A DNA stretch of 64,000 bases from Phenylobacterium haematophilum. GTDB taxonomy: Bacteria; Pseudomonadota; Alphaproteobacteria; Caulobacterales; Caulobacteraceae. The stretch lies in assembly GCF_014196295.1 (NCBI RefSeq), contig NZ_JACIDK010000002.1, positions 620,001 through 684,000 on the forward strand. Direction: 5' to 3'. Below the pieces are notes generated by a model. It was not told the origin of the DNA and searched no databases. It saw only the letters and a program-made list of their open reading frames with translations. This document shows positions 43,662-54,673 of the stretch, in pieces (the stretch's first letter is position 1; each line of letters opens with the position of its first letter). Both the position numbers and the translations under genes were made by a program.

Positions 43662-45250
43662 CCAAACTCGCCACCTCAATCGACAAGACCTCGGCGACGT
43701 TCCAGGCCAACGACACCCACAATCGGGCGCTCGCCGCCGAACTGGCCGAGCGCACCGCCCATGCGGCGCTCGGCGGTCCGGAGCCGTCGCGCCAGCGCCA
43801 CGCCGCGCGCGGCAAGCTGCTGCCGCGCCAGCGGGTCGAGCGGCTGCTCGATCCAGGCTCGCCGTTCCTGGAGGTCGCCGCCCTGGCCGCCCACGGCGTC
43901 TATCGGGACGAGGCTCCGGGCGCCGGCATCATCACCGGCATCGGCCGGGTCTCCGGCCGCGAGGTGATGATCGTCGCCAACGACGCGACGGTGAAGGGCG
44001 GGGCCTACTTCCCGACCACGGTGAAGAAGCATCTGCGGGCGCAGGAGATCGCCATGCAGAACCGCCTGCCGTGCGTCTACCTGGTCGACTCCGGCGGCGC
44101 GAACCTGCCGCACCAGGCCGAGGTCTTCCCGGACCGCGACCACTTCGGCCGCATCTTCTTCAACCAGGCTCGCATGAGCGGCGAGGGCATCCCGCAGATC
44201 GCCTGCGTCATGGGCTCGTGCACCGCCGGCGGCGCCTATGTCCCGGCCATGTCCGACGAGACGGTGATCGTCCGCGGCCAGGGCACCATCTTCCTCGGCG
44301 GCCCGCCGCTGGTGAAGGCCGCCACCGGCGAGGTGATCACCGCCGAGGAGCTCGGCGGCGCCGACACCCACGGCCGCCGCTCCGGCGTCGTCGACTACGT
44401 GGCCGAGGACGACGAGCACGCCCTGACCATCGTCCGCTCCATCGTCGCCAACCTGAACACCAGCAAGTCGGTCGACCAGGACCTGCGCGATCCGCGCCCG
44501 CCGGCCTACGACCCGGCCGAGCTCTACGGCATCGTGCCCACCGACGTTCGCGCGCCCTACGACGTGCGCGAGGTCATCGCCCGCATCGTCGACGGCTCGG
44601 ACTTCGACGAGTTCAAGGCCCTCTACGGCACGACCCTGGTCTGCGGCTTCGCCCGCATCTGGGGCCAGCCGGTGGCGATCCTCGCCAACAACGGCGTGCT
44701 GTTCTCGGAAAGCGCGCTGAAGGGCGCGCACTTCATCGAGCTGGCCTGCAAGCGCAAGATTCCGCTGGTCTTCCTGCAGAACATCTCCGGCTTCATGGTC
44801 GGCGGGAAGTACGAGGCCGGCGGCATCGCCAAGGACGGCGCCAAGCTGGTCACGGCCGTCGCCAGCGCCGAGGTGCCGAAGTTCACTGTGCTGATCGGCG
44901 GCTCGTTCGGGGCCGGCAACTACGGCATGTGCGGTCGCGCCTACAGTCCGCGATTCCTGTGGACCTGGCCCAACAGCCGCATCTCGGTGATGGGCGGCGA
45001 ACAGGCCGCCAGCGTGCTGGCCACCGTGCACCGCGACGCCGACAAATGGACGCCGGCCGAGGAGGAAGCCTTCAAGGCCCCGATCCGCGAGCGCTACGAG
45101 CACGAAGGCTCGCCCTACTTCGCCACCGCCCGCCTGTGGGACGACGGCATCATCGACCCGGTCCAGACGCGCGACGTCCTGGGCCTCTCCATTTCCGCCG
45201 CTCTCAACGCGCCGATCCCGGAAACCCGGTTCGGCGTCTTCCGGATGTGA
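43658..45250 (+). CDS. mccB: Methylcrotonyl-CoA carboxylase, carboxyltransferase subunit
   Basis: A 530-residue carboxyltransferase (beta) subunit. It transfers CO2 from biotin to 3-methylcrotonyl-CoA. Blocks include [93 protein letters not shown] and [28 protein letters not shown]; the last two match MccB rather than propionyl-CoA carboxylase. It is followed 2 bp later by the biotin carboxylase subunit gene. Confidence 0.95.
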   Translation: MTKLATSIDKTSATFQANDTHNRALAAELAERTAHAALGGPEPSRQRHAARGKLLPRQRVERLLDPGSPFLEVAALAAHGVYRDEAPGAGIITGIGRVSGREVMIVANDATVKGGAYFPTTVKKHLRAQEIAMQNRLPCVYLVDSGGANLPHQAEVFPDRDHFGRIFFNQARMSGEGIPQIACVMGSCTAGGAYVPAMSDETVIVRGQGTIFLGGPPLVKAATGEVITAEELGGADTHGRRSGVVDYVAEDDEHALTIVRSIVANLNTSKSVDQDLRDPRPPAYDPAELYGIVPTDVRAPYDVREVIARIVDGSDFDEFKALYGTTLVCGFARIWGQPVAILANNGVLFSESALKGAHFIELACKRKIPLVFLQNISGFMVGGKYEAGGIAKDGAKLVTAVASAEVPKFTVLIGGSFGAGNYGMCGRAYSPRFLWTWPNSRISVMGGEQAASVLATVHRDADKWTPAEEEAFKAPIRERYEHEGSPYFATARLWDDGIIDPVQTRDVLGLSISAALNAPIPETRFGVFRM

Positions 45251-45252
45251 CC

Positions 45253-47133
<1,881 letters not shown>

Positions 47134-47174
47134 GACCACTGAACCTAGACTTTGGCGTGCGAGGAGAGGCGGTC

Positions 47175-47975
47175 ATGAACGAGGTCGCTTCCGCCGAAGA
47201 GTACGTGCTCTGCATGCTGGAGGCCGCGAACCTGCCGCGCGGCTGCGCCCCGGTCGAGATCGTCGGCCACGGCCAGTCCGGCGACCTGATCGCCACGGTC
47301 GGCCCCTGTGTCGTCAAGTTCGCCCCCGGCGACCACCCCGGCAGCGCCGAGACCCTGGCCCGAGAGGGCGAAGTTGCGCGCTGGCTGGCCGGCCGCGTGC
47401 GCGTCGCCGCCACCGTGTGGAGCGGCGCCTTCGAGGGCGGCTACTGTCTGATCAGCGAGCGGCTGCACGGCCAGGCGGTCTCGCATGTCGCGCCGCACGA
47501 CGCCGCCGACGCCCTGGCCGCCACCGTCGACCTGTTGGCCCGGCTGCATGGCCTCGATGCGGCGGGATGCCCGTTCGACATGAGCCTCACGCCCAAGTTC
47601 GCCCTCGCCGAGCGCCGCGTCGCCGCCGGCCTGGTCGACGAGGAGGACTTCGACGACGAGCGCCTCGGCTGGACCGCCGTCCAGGCCCTGGACGCCGCCC
47701 GCGCCACGCGCCCGGCGGCAGAGGCGCTGGTCCTCACCCACGGCGACGCCAGCCTGCCGAACTTCATCTGGAGCCCCGGCCGCCCGGTCGGCATGGTCGA
47801 CCTCGGCCGCTTCGGCCTGGCCGACCGCTACCAGGACCTCGCCCTCTTCCTGCGCTCGGCGAAGTTCAATCACCCCCGCCTCGACGCCGCCGCCATCCTG
47901 CGCGATCGCTACCCGCTCGCCGCCGTCGACGAAGCCGCCTGCGCCTTCTACCGGCTGATGGACGAGTTCTTCTGA
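47175..47975 (+). CDS. Aminoglycoside phosphotransferase-like kinase (APH(3') type)
   Basis: A 266-residue kinase-fold protein. Catalytic motifs resemble APH(3') enzymes: LTHGDASLPNFIW (HGD base with N-I) and VDLGRFGLADRYQDLALFL, the metal-binding DLG loop. GRSNGQSGDLIAT-like VGHGQSGDLIAT gives the nucleotide loop and CVVKF the ATP-binding Lys. It may phosphorylate an aminoglycoside or another small molecule; resistance is not implied. I choose ATG 47175 after GGAGAGG; GTG 47157 is an in-frame alternative. It overlaps the convergent membrane gene by 28 bp. Confidence 0.82.
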   Translation: MNEVASAEEYVLCMLEAANLPRGCAPVEIVGHGQSGDLIATVGPCVVKFAPGDHPGSAETLAREGEVARWLAGRVRVAATVWSGAFEGGYCLISERLHGQAVSHVAPHDAADALAATVDLLARLHGLDAAGCPFDMSLTPKFALAERRVAAGLVDEEDFDDERLGWTAVQALDAARATRPAAEALVLTHGDASLPNFIWSPGRPVGMVDLGRFGLADRYQDLALFLRSAKFNHPRLDAAAILRDRYPLAAVDEAACAFYRLMDEFF

Positions 47976-48739
47976 GGGGCGGGGTTCCTGGTCGCCGCCT
48001 CACTACAAAGGTCGGCTGTTAAGTCGTGGCTCAAAGGCTCGCCGCCCGATGCAAGCCGGTAGCGGAACCTTATCGAAGCTCCCGTCCTCAGAATGGCTTG
48101 GTTGGCGGGATGGGCGCACGCCGCATCGACCACATCTGATCTGATGTACTCGGCGGCTGCATCGCGTGACACGTTCTCAGCGTTGATGGCGTAGTCGAAC
48201 ACCATGGTCTGGCGCTCGCGCGATACGTCGGTCCACGTGGTGACGTCGTCGAGCTTCAATGGAAGTCCGGGCTTCGCCTCTGCGACGGCCGCGTCGAGAG
48301 CCGCTTCAACCGTCTGCGGGCCGTCGGCGCTGTTGCTCGCGTCACCTTCGTGCAGGAATGGGAGGCTGGTGTAGAGCAGCACTCCCGTGACCGCCGTCAG
48401 CGCTACGATCTCCAGTGATTTGCGCGGACCCGAGGCGGCTTCCTCTCGCCCAGCGTGGGCGTCGCGGTAGAGCTGACGGACGAAGTAGACAACGCCGCCA
48501 TAGAAGAGCACCAGGAACGCCACGCCATAGGCGGCGAACGCGGGGCCGTCGTCGGTGGCCTGCCGTATGGCGCGGCTTATCAGTCCATCGCCTGTGGGGT
48601 GGTCTAGCGTGCCACCGCTGGCGAACAGAAACTGTGCGGCCGCTTGCCAGAGCAGCATCGCCACCACCCAACGCCAGTAGCTCCAGCGTCGATAACGCAG
48701 GACGCCGAGAATCGCGGGTGCGTACACCAACAGCCACAT
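47948..48739 (-). CDS. Membrane protein of unknown function under a LexA-type box
   Basis: A 263-residue inner-membrane protein with about four hydrophobic segments: MWLLVYAPAILGVL (1-14), YWRWVVAMLLWQAAAQFLFAS (about 21-41), AFAAYGVAFLVLFYGGVVYFV (about 67-87) and VALTAVTGVLLYTSLPFL (about 112-129). A C-terminal soluble domain of about 130 residues follows. Its start has GGAG upstream and lies 30 bp from the SOS box at 48770. Immunity proteins of pore-forming bacteriocins are small membrane proteins, so an immunity role next to the 456-residue protein is a hypothesis. No homologue is recognised. Confidence 0.72.
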   Translation of the reverse strand: MWLLVYAPAILGVLRYRRWSYWRWVVAMLLWQAAAQFLFASGGTLDHPTGDGLISRAIRQATDDGPAFAAYGVAFLVLFYGGVVYFVRQLYRDAHAGREEAASGPRKSLEIVALTAVTGVLLYTSLPFLHEGDASNSADGPQTVEAALDAAVAEAKPGLPLKLDDVTTWTDVSRERQTMVFDYAINAENVSRDAAAEYIRSDVVDAACAHPANQAILRTGASIRFRYRLASGGEPLSHDLTADLCSEAATRNPAPQKNSSISR

Positions 48740-48769
48740 AGGTCGGGTCTCCTAGCAGTGCTCGTAAAT

Positions 48770-48784
48770 GTTCTTATTTTGTTC
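48770..48784. promoter_or_regulatory. LexA (SOS) box GTTC-N7-GTTC between divergent genes
   Basis: GTTCTTATTTTGTTC: two direct GTTC repeats separated by exactly 7 bases, as in the alphaproteobacterial LexA consensus. It stands in the AT-rich 120-bp gap between the membrane-protein gene (start 48739, leftward) and the 456-residue protein gene (start 48860, rightward), about 30 and 76 bp from the respective starts. I infer DNA-damage induction of one or both genes. Confidence 0.75.
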
Positions 48785-48859
48785 TGGTCGAGTTTGCAAT
48801 CTCAGATTACATTGTTCTCTCCGCGCGCATAGCGGCGTAGCCGGCAAAGGACGGGGTGG

Positions 48860-50230
48860 ATGGCTCCTAGGTCAAGTTTGCTTACGATAATCCGCCAAGC
48901 CGGCGAACGGGTGAGACAGGCGCAGAGAGATGGCCAAGCCGCGATAACGGCGGTGCGAAACGATGCCGCCAAGCTGGGGCGGCAGGTCTCTGCAGAGGCG
49001 GTCCGGACTGCGGTGCGGCTCGCGCAGGATCCGAGGGTTCCACCGAGTCTGCGTACGCCGCTACTTGTTGCGGCTGCGGTCGCTACGCCGAAGCCCGGCG
49101 CGCGGGCGCCTGCGAAATCTGCTCCGCCGCGCCCATCGACGAAGCCTGTGTCACGCCCGCTCGCCCAACGAGGCACGGACGCTCGCGAGGCGCTGGTCGA
49201 GGCGGCGATGCAGGCGGATGCGTTCGTCCGGGGCGCCGCCGACGTGATCACCTTCAGCAAGGCGGATGAGATCGCCGCCGGCCTGAACGCCGCCGGGGCG
49301 ACGGCCCTCAGCAGAATGACGCCGACGACGGAAGATGATCGGTCCTTCAGGGAGAACCTCGCGGCGGAACTCGCCGGCGAGCAGCGACGCGATGCGTTCG
49401 ACAAGACCCACCGATCGACCGCACGGTCCGGGGGACAGGTTGCGGGCATGGGGCTTGGGCTCGCGGCCGGCAACATGGGAAGCGGGGCGGCGATCGTCCG
49501 CGCCTTACCGAACGGATCCCGTGTTGTGAGAAACGCGCAGCCGGTCCAACGCTTGGGCCTGGACATGCGCGGCGTTACGCGATTGTCAGCAGTCGGCGGG
49601 GCTACTGTAGGCGGCGGAGGCCAACTCGCGGCTGACATCGCCAGGGGCGAGCTGAGCGGCGCACGCGACTATGGAGCGGCGATGACGGCGGGAACTATCG
49701 GTGGCGTCGCGGGTCGCTTCGGTGGCTTGAAGTCGGCGGCGGCCGTCACTGGAGCCCTCACCCCGCTGAGCCAATCGCTTGCTGCAGGTGAAGCGAGCAC
49801 GGTAGCGGAGCAGATTGACCGCGCGACGCATGGCGCATTGGGCGGCTTTGTCGCCGGACGGGCGGCGGGCGGGATCGGGACCTACGGCTCAAGCGCATTG
49901 TCGCCAAAGTGGAAGGGCCATCTTGGCGAAGGTCTGTCCTACGCAAAATCGATCGCCCGCGACAGGCGCGCGCCGAAGACGCAGGTCGTGCGAGAATTCG
50001 GGAAACGCAAAACGATCGCGGATCAGGAGCTGCTGGACGGGCTTCTCGAAGCGAAGTTTGGTCGCTGGGCGAAGCTGAGCGCCGGCCAGAAGGCGGCCCT
50101 TAGAGCGTTGGGGGCCAAGTACATCATTGATCACTATCTGCCGCGCGACGTCGGCCGCATCGTGGGGGTTGGCGCGGCGGTAGGCGCGGCTGGCCGGGCA
50201 CCTGACGAGCGCGGCCCGCCGCAACACTGA
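48860..50230 (+). CDS. Putative SOS-linked toxin- or virion-like protein
   Basis: A 456-residue protein. The N-terminal 60 residues are charged helices (RQAGERVRQAQRDGQAAITAV), then a Pro/Ala-rich segment (about 75-105). Residues about 115-150 carry QADAFVRGAADVITFSKADEIAAGLNAAG, a pattern I associate with the pre-toxin or virion region of phage and polymorphic-toxin proteins. A Gly/Ala-rich hydrophobic stretch (about 175-350) follows. The C-terminal 80 residues (VREFGKRKTIADQEL...KYIIDHYLPRDVGRIVG) may form the active domain. AGGACGGGGTGG precedes ATG. No known family named with confidence. Confidence 0.7.
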   Translation: MAPRSSLLTIIRQAGERVRQAQRDGQAAITAVRNDAAKLGRQVSAEAVRTAVRLAQDPRVPPSLRTPLLVAAAVATPKPGARAPAKSAPPRPSTKPVSRPLAQRGTDAREALVEAAMQADAFVRGAADVITFSKADEIAAGLNAAGATALSRMTPTTEDDRSFRENLAAELAGEQRRDAFDKTHRSTARSGGQVAGMGLGLAAGNMGSGAAIVRALPNGSRVVRNAQPVQRLGLDMRGVTRLSAVGGATVGGGGQLAADIARGELSGARDYGAAMTAGTIGGVAGRFGGLKSAAAVTGALTPLSQSLAAGEASTVAEQIDRATHGALGGFVAGRAAGGIGTYGSSALSPKWKGHLGEGLSYAKSIARDRRAPKTQVVREFGKRKTIADQELLDGLLEAKFGRWAKLSAGQKAALRALGAKYIIDHYLPRDVGRIVGVGAAVGAAGRAPDERGPPQH

Positions 50231-50285
50231 GAGGTTCGCAGTTACCTCGGGCGGCATGAGTTGGCCGCCGTGGTTGTGGGAAGCG

Positions 50286-51110
50286 CTATGGGATTGGGGG
50301 GGCAAACGGCGTGTAGGTCATGGCGTCGTGGCCCCTAAACCGCACCGCTCCCTCCGTCTCCGACCAGCCCTTGGCGAGTTCAGCCGCCGCAGCGCCATCG
50401 CCCAGCAACACAACCGCGATCTCGTCGCACGGCGTCGTCGCGGCGCGGACGCAGACCACCGGGCCGGCGGGCAGAGGGTCTGAGCGCCAGAGCTCCACTA
50501 GGCCAGCGGCGGCTTGCGGGCTTTCTGCCTTCAGCTGGCGCCAGGGTTCCTCGGCGAAGGCGGCGAGGTCGGCGGTTCCGGCTTGCAGCGCGCTCAGCGC
50601 CGCCTCGTGGGTTCCGGCCTGCCGAACCTCCTTGAAGCGACCCGGCGCCACGCCGGCCTGCCGCAGCGCTGCGGCCTGGACCAGGGCTCCGGAGGTCGAG
50701 CCGGGCAGCACCTCGGCATAGCGCAGGCCCGCCGCCTTGGCCGGCAGGTCGCTCATCGCGGCGATCCCGGAGTCGCGCCGTGCGACCAGCACGCCGCGAT
50801 AGCGCCCGGCGGTCGCGGGCGGCACGTCCAGCACCGCCACCGCCTGCACCTTGGGATCAGCTTGCACCGCCAGATAGGCGGCGAGGTTGGTCATGGCGAC
50901 GTCGACCTCGCCGGCGGCGATCGCCTGGGCCAAGGCGTCCGGAGTCTCCAGCAGGACCACGTGCGTTTCGCGGCCCAGCGCCGCGCCCAACTGATCGGCC
51001 ATCGGCTTCAGAGCCGCGGCGCGGTCGTATTTCGGATAGGCGTAGGTCGCCACCTTCAGCGGCGGCGGCGGGGAGGCGGCCAGTTGCGCGGCGAGCAGGA
51101 GCGCGATCAT
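50286..51110 (-). CDS. PhnD-like periplasmic binding protein
   Basis: A 274-residue phosphonate/phosphite-type ABC transporter substrate-binding protein. It starts with a signal peptide (MIALLLAAQLAASPPPP). PLKVATYAYPKYDRAAALKPMADQLGAALGRE opens lobe 1, followed by VDVAMTNLAAYLAVQ and the hinge VLPGSTSGALVQAAALRQAGV. The ATP-binding and membrane components are not adjacent, so it may be an orphan sensor or part of a distant transporter. The ATG at 51110 begins the signal peptide; the frame is open to 51167, inside the stop region of the formaldehyde dehydrogenase gene. Confidence 0.78.
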   Translation of the reverse strand: MIALLLAAQLAASPPPPLKVATYAYPKYDRAAALKPMADQLGAALGRETHVVLLETPDALAQAIAAGEVDVAMTNLAAYLAVQADPKVQAVAVLDVPPATAGRYRGVLVARRDSGIAAMSDLPAKAAGLRYAEVLPGSTSGALVQAAALRQAGVAPGRFKEVRQAGTHEAALSALQAGTADLAAFAEEPWRQLKAESPQAAAGLVELWRSDPLPAGPVVCVRAATTPCDEIAVVLLGDGAAAAELAKGWSETEGAVRFRGHDAMTYTPFAPPIP

Positions 51111-51129
51111 GCCCGCCGCGCCAGCGTTC

Positions 51130-52242
<1,113 letters not shown>

Positions 52243-52260
52243 GGCGTCCTCATGGGCGGC

Positions 52261-52307
52261 GGGGGGTGTCGCCCCCCACTACGACGCGGCTTCCCGAAGG
52301 GAAAGCC
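52261..52307. repeat. Two GC-rich hairpins between the aldolase and frmA genes
   Basis: Hairpin A: gggggg (52261-52266) pairs with cccccc (52272-52277) around a 5-nt loop. Hairpin B: ggcttccc (52288-52295) pairs with gggaaagcc (52299-52307) around gaa, with one bulged base. B begins 5 bp from the stop of the minus-strand aldolase gene. There is no T-run, so it is not a canonical intrinsic terminator. It may be a processing element, a Rho-assisted terminator, or one copy of an intergenic palindromic repeat. Confidence 0.45.
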
Positions 52308-52311
52308 ACGA

Positions 52312-53511
52312 TCAGCGTGAACTGCGCCGTGCGTCGACCGGCCAGATTTCCGACGACCCGTCCTCGTCGACGACGATCAGCGCGTCATAGAGGTTGATGG
52401 TCGGGTCGATGTGCCCGGGCTGCAGCCAGACCACGTCGCCGACCTTCGGCGCGTCGGCCGGCCAGGCGATCGACGCGTCCTCGTCCGCGGCGGTGATCCC
52501 GCCGGCGAAGTCGGACCCGGCCGCCTTGACCGCCCCCATCATCGCCGGGTGGAACAGGGCCGAATGCTCGTCGCCCATCGGCCGCCAGCGGGTTCCGTGC
52601 GGCGCTCCGGCGACCACGCGGGCCGGCGGGCCGTCGACCGAATGCGCCTTCAGGCCCGAGTCGCAGACCACGTGGGTCTTGTGGCGGGCCGAGACCACGC
52701 TGGTGGCGATGAACAGCGCTTGTTGGAACGGCCAGGCCTGGCCGTCGATGGCGCCGCAATCCTCGTACTCGACGTCCATGAACACATAGGATCCGGCCTG
52801 GATCTCGTTGAACACGCCGCTGGCCAGGTCCTCGACATAGGTGCCGGTGCCGCCGCCGGTGACCAACTCGGGCTTCAGTCCCGCCTCGGACAGTTCGCCG
52901 ATCAGCGCGCCCAGCCGCTGGCGGGTCACCTGGCAGGCGGCGCGGCGCGCCTCCAGGTCGGCCAGATGCTGCAGATGGCCGAGATAAGCCTGGATGCCGC
53001 GATAGACGAGGCCCGGGGTCTGGCCGGCCAGCCGCGCCAGCGCCGCGACCTCTTCCGGCGGCACACCGGTGCGATGGGTGCCCAGGTCGATGTCGACCAC
53101 CAGCCCGACGCTAGTCCCGGCCGCCGTCGCCGCCGCGCCCAGCCGCGCGATCTGGTCGGCGTCATCGGCGACCACGGCGATGTCGACGCCCGAGGCGGCG
53201 ATGGCGGCGATCTTCTCGGCGCCCCATGGGGCCGGCGGCGAGGTGATCAGCAGGTCGCCCACGCCGGCGGCGGCATAACCCTGCGCCTCGCCGACCGTCT
53301 GGCAGCAGAGGCCGACCGCGCCCAGCTCGATCTGGCGGCGGCCCAGCCTCGTGCACTTGTGCATCTTGCCGTGGGCCCGCAGGCCGACGCCGGCGGCGCT
53401 GCACGCGGCCTGCATGGTCGCCAGGTTCGCCTCCAGCGCCGCGCGGCGCACGACCAGGGCCGGCGTCGTCGGCGGTTGGAATTGGAGGAGGGGGCCCAGG
53501 GTCTGCGTCAC
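52312..53511 (-). CDS. DSD1-family PLP enzyme (D-threonine aldolase type)
   Basis: A 399-residue fold-type III PLP enzyme. The Schiff-base Lys is in RAHGKMHKCTRLG (about residue 49), followed by GLVVDIDLGTHRTG and VTGGGTGTYVEDLASGVFNEIQAGSYVFMDVEY. The C-terminal metal site is in WLQPGHIDPTINLYD. These are features of D-threonine aldolases and 3-hydroxy-D-aspartate aldolases, which cleave beta-hydroxy D-amino acids. It overlaps the next upstream gene (exported RidA) by 4 bp, linking it to the amine-oxidase operon. Confidence 0.87.
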   Translation of the reverse strand: MTQTLGPLLQFQPPTTPALVVRRAALEANLATMQAACSAAGVGLRAHGKMHKCTRLGRRQIELGAVGLCCQTVGEAQGYAAAGVGDLLITSPPAPWGAEKIAAIAASGVDIAVVADDADQIARLGAAATAAGTSVGLVVDIDLGTHRTGVPPEEVAALARLAGQTPGLVYRGIQAYLGHLQHLADLEARRAACQVTRQRLGALIGELSEAGLKPELVTGGGTGTYVEDLASGVFNEIQAGSYVFMDVEYEDCGAIDGQAWPFQQALFIATSVVSARHKTHVVCDSGLKAHSVDGPPARVVAGAPHGTRWRPMGDEHSALFHPAMMGAVKAAGSDFAGGITAADEDASIAWPADAPKVGDVVWLQPGHIDPTINLYDALIVVDEDGSSEIWPVDARRSSR

Positions 53512-54023
53512 GGTTTCCTCGCCGGCGAATGGACGATGAGCTGGACTTCTACGAGCCCGGTCTCACCGAGGAGCCCGGTCGTACCAACCGCGGTCCAGGC
53601 TGGATAGGGCGCCTTTAGGTATTCGCCGACCACCTCCTCGAAGGCGGCGAACTGCTGGTCCTTGGTCCCGGCGAAGTTCGGCCCCTCCCAGACGTGGAAC
53701 GAGTTGATCATCGCCACGTCGGCGAAGGTCGCGCCCGAGGCGGTCAGGATGGCTTTCAGCTGCTCGAAGCCGCGCCGGGCCTGGGCCTTGAAGGCGGCCG
53801 CGTCATTGCCTTCGCCGGGAGCGCGAAACACCACCACGCCGGAGACATAGAGCGTGTCGCCGGCCCGGCGCGCGGCGGCATAGCGCCACTCGTCATGCGC
53901 CTTCTTGGCCGCGGCGCTGGGCAGGATCACCTCGCCGCCGGGCGAGGGGAGGCGGATCGGGTAGTCCTGGGCGGCGGCGGGGCCGGCGGCCAGCAGCAGG
54001 ACGGCGAGGATCAGGGCGCGCAT
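53508..54023 (-). CDS. Exported RidA/YjgF-family protein, copy 2
   Basis: A 171-residue protein: a 19-residue signal peptide (MRALILAVLLLAAGPAAAQ) followed by a RidA (YjgF/UK114) domain (about 35-165) with GDTLYVSGVVVFRAPGEGND, QARRGFEQLKAILTASGATFADVAMINSFHVW and WTAVGTTGLLGETGLVEVQLIVH. RidA proteins hydrolyse reactive imines; the usual Arg in the active site is not obvious here. Its stop overlaps the aldolase gene by 4 bp. Export of RidA is unusual, since it normally acts in the cytoplasm. Confidence 0.87.
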   Translation of the reverse strand: MRALILAVLLLAAGPAAAQDYPIRLPSPGGEVILPSAAAKKAHDEWRYAAARRAGDTLYVSGVVVFRAPGEGNDAAAFKAQARRGFEQLKAILTASGATFADVAMINSFHVWEGPNFAGTKDQQFAAFEEVVGEYLKAPYPAWTAVGTTGLLGETGLVEVQLIVHSPARKP

Positions 54024-54125
54024 GCGGGGCTCTCGTCTGGATAGCTGAGCTTCCGACAAGAACCCCGCGCGCGCCAGCGGCGAAGCGAGGGTCGACCGGG
54101 CGCGTCGTCCGGCCGACCAAGCGGC

Positions 54126-54617
54126 CTATTTCTTCGGCTTGGCGGCCTGGACCTCAATCTCGACCATCATGCCGGGCGCCACCAGTGCGGCGACCTGGCT
54201 CGTGATGCGGGCGGTCTTGTTCGGCTGAGCTTCGGTTCCGTAGAACTGCTTGTAGCCTTCCATCATGCCGGCGAAGTCCATCGCCCCGCCCTTGGCCGGG
54301 TCGCCGACCAGCAGCACCCGCATCATGAACACGTCGCCGTGGGTCAGGCCCTCGGCCTTCAGGATGTCCTCGATGCGCTTCAGGACGCCGATGGTCTGGG
54401 TCTTGGTGTCGCCGAACTCCGGCGGCGTCCCGGCCGGGGCTCCGGGGTTCAGCACCGGCGGGGTGATGCCGCTCACGTACATGATGTCGGTGCCGGCCGG
54501 CACCACGGCCGCCTGCAGGATCGGCGAGGTCGGCGCGCCGATCCGCTTGACCTGGGCGGCGGCGGGCGTGGCTGCGGCCAGCGCCAGCAAGGCGGCCGGC
54601 AGGATGAACTTTCGCAT
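54126..54617 (-). CDS. Exported RidA/YjgF-family protein, copy 1
   Basis: A 163-residue protein: a signal peptide (MRKFILPAALLALAAATPAAAQ) then a RidA-like domain with AGTDIMYVSGITPPVLNP, TKTQTIGVLKRIEDILKAEGLTHGDVFMMRVLLVGDP and PNKTARITSQVAALVAPGMMVEIEVQA. It retains the overall RidA pattern with Arg in NKTARITSQV. It lies between the amine oxidase gene (56 bp away) and the second exported RidA gene (103 bp away). Probably co-transcribed in the minus-strand operon. Imine clean-up in the periplasm is inferred. Confidence 0.88.
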   Translation of the reverse strand: MRKFILPAALLALAAATPAAAQVKRIGAPTSPILQAAVVPAGTDIMYVSGITPPVLNPGAPAGTPPEFGDTKTQTIGVLKRIEDILKAEGLTHGDVFMMRVLLVGDPAKGGAMDFAGMMEGYKQFYGTEAQPNKTARITSQVAALVAPGMMVEIEVQAAKPKK

Positions 54618-54673
54618 GAACTTCGGTTTCCTATGACTGAACTTGGCTATTGGGCAGGCGATGGCGGCGGCGA

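Noticed and set aside
47175..47975. Calling the kinase-like gene an aminoglycoside resistance gene
   Set aside because: Motifs fit the APH(3') fold, but the chromosomal setting and lack of mobile elements make an ordinary small-molecule kinase equally likely.
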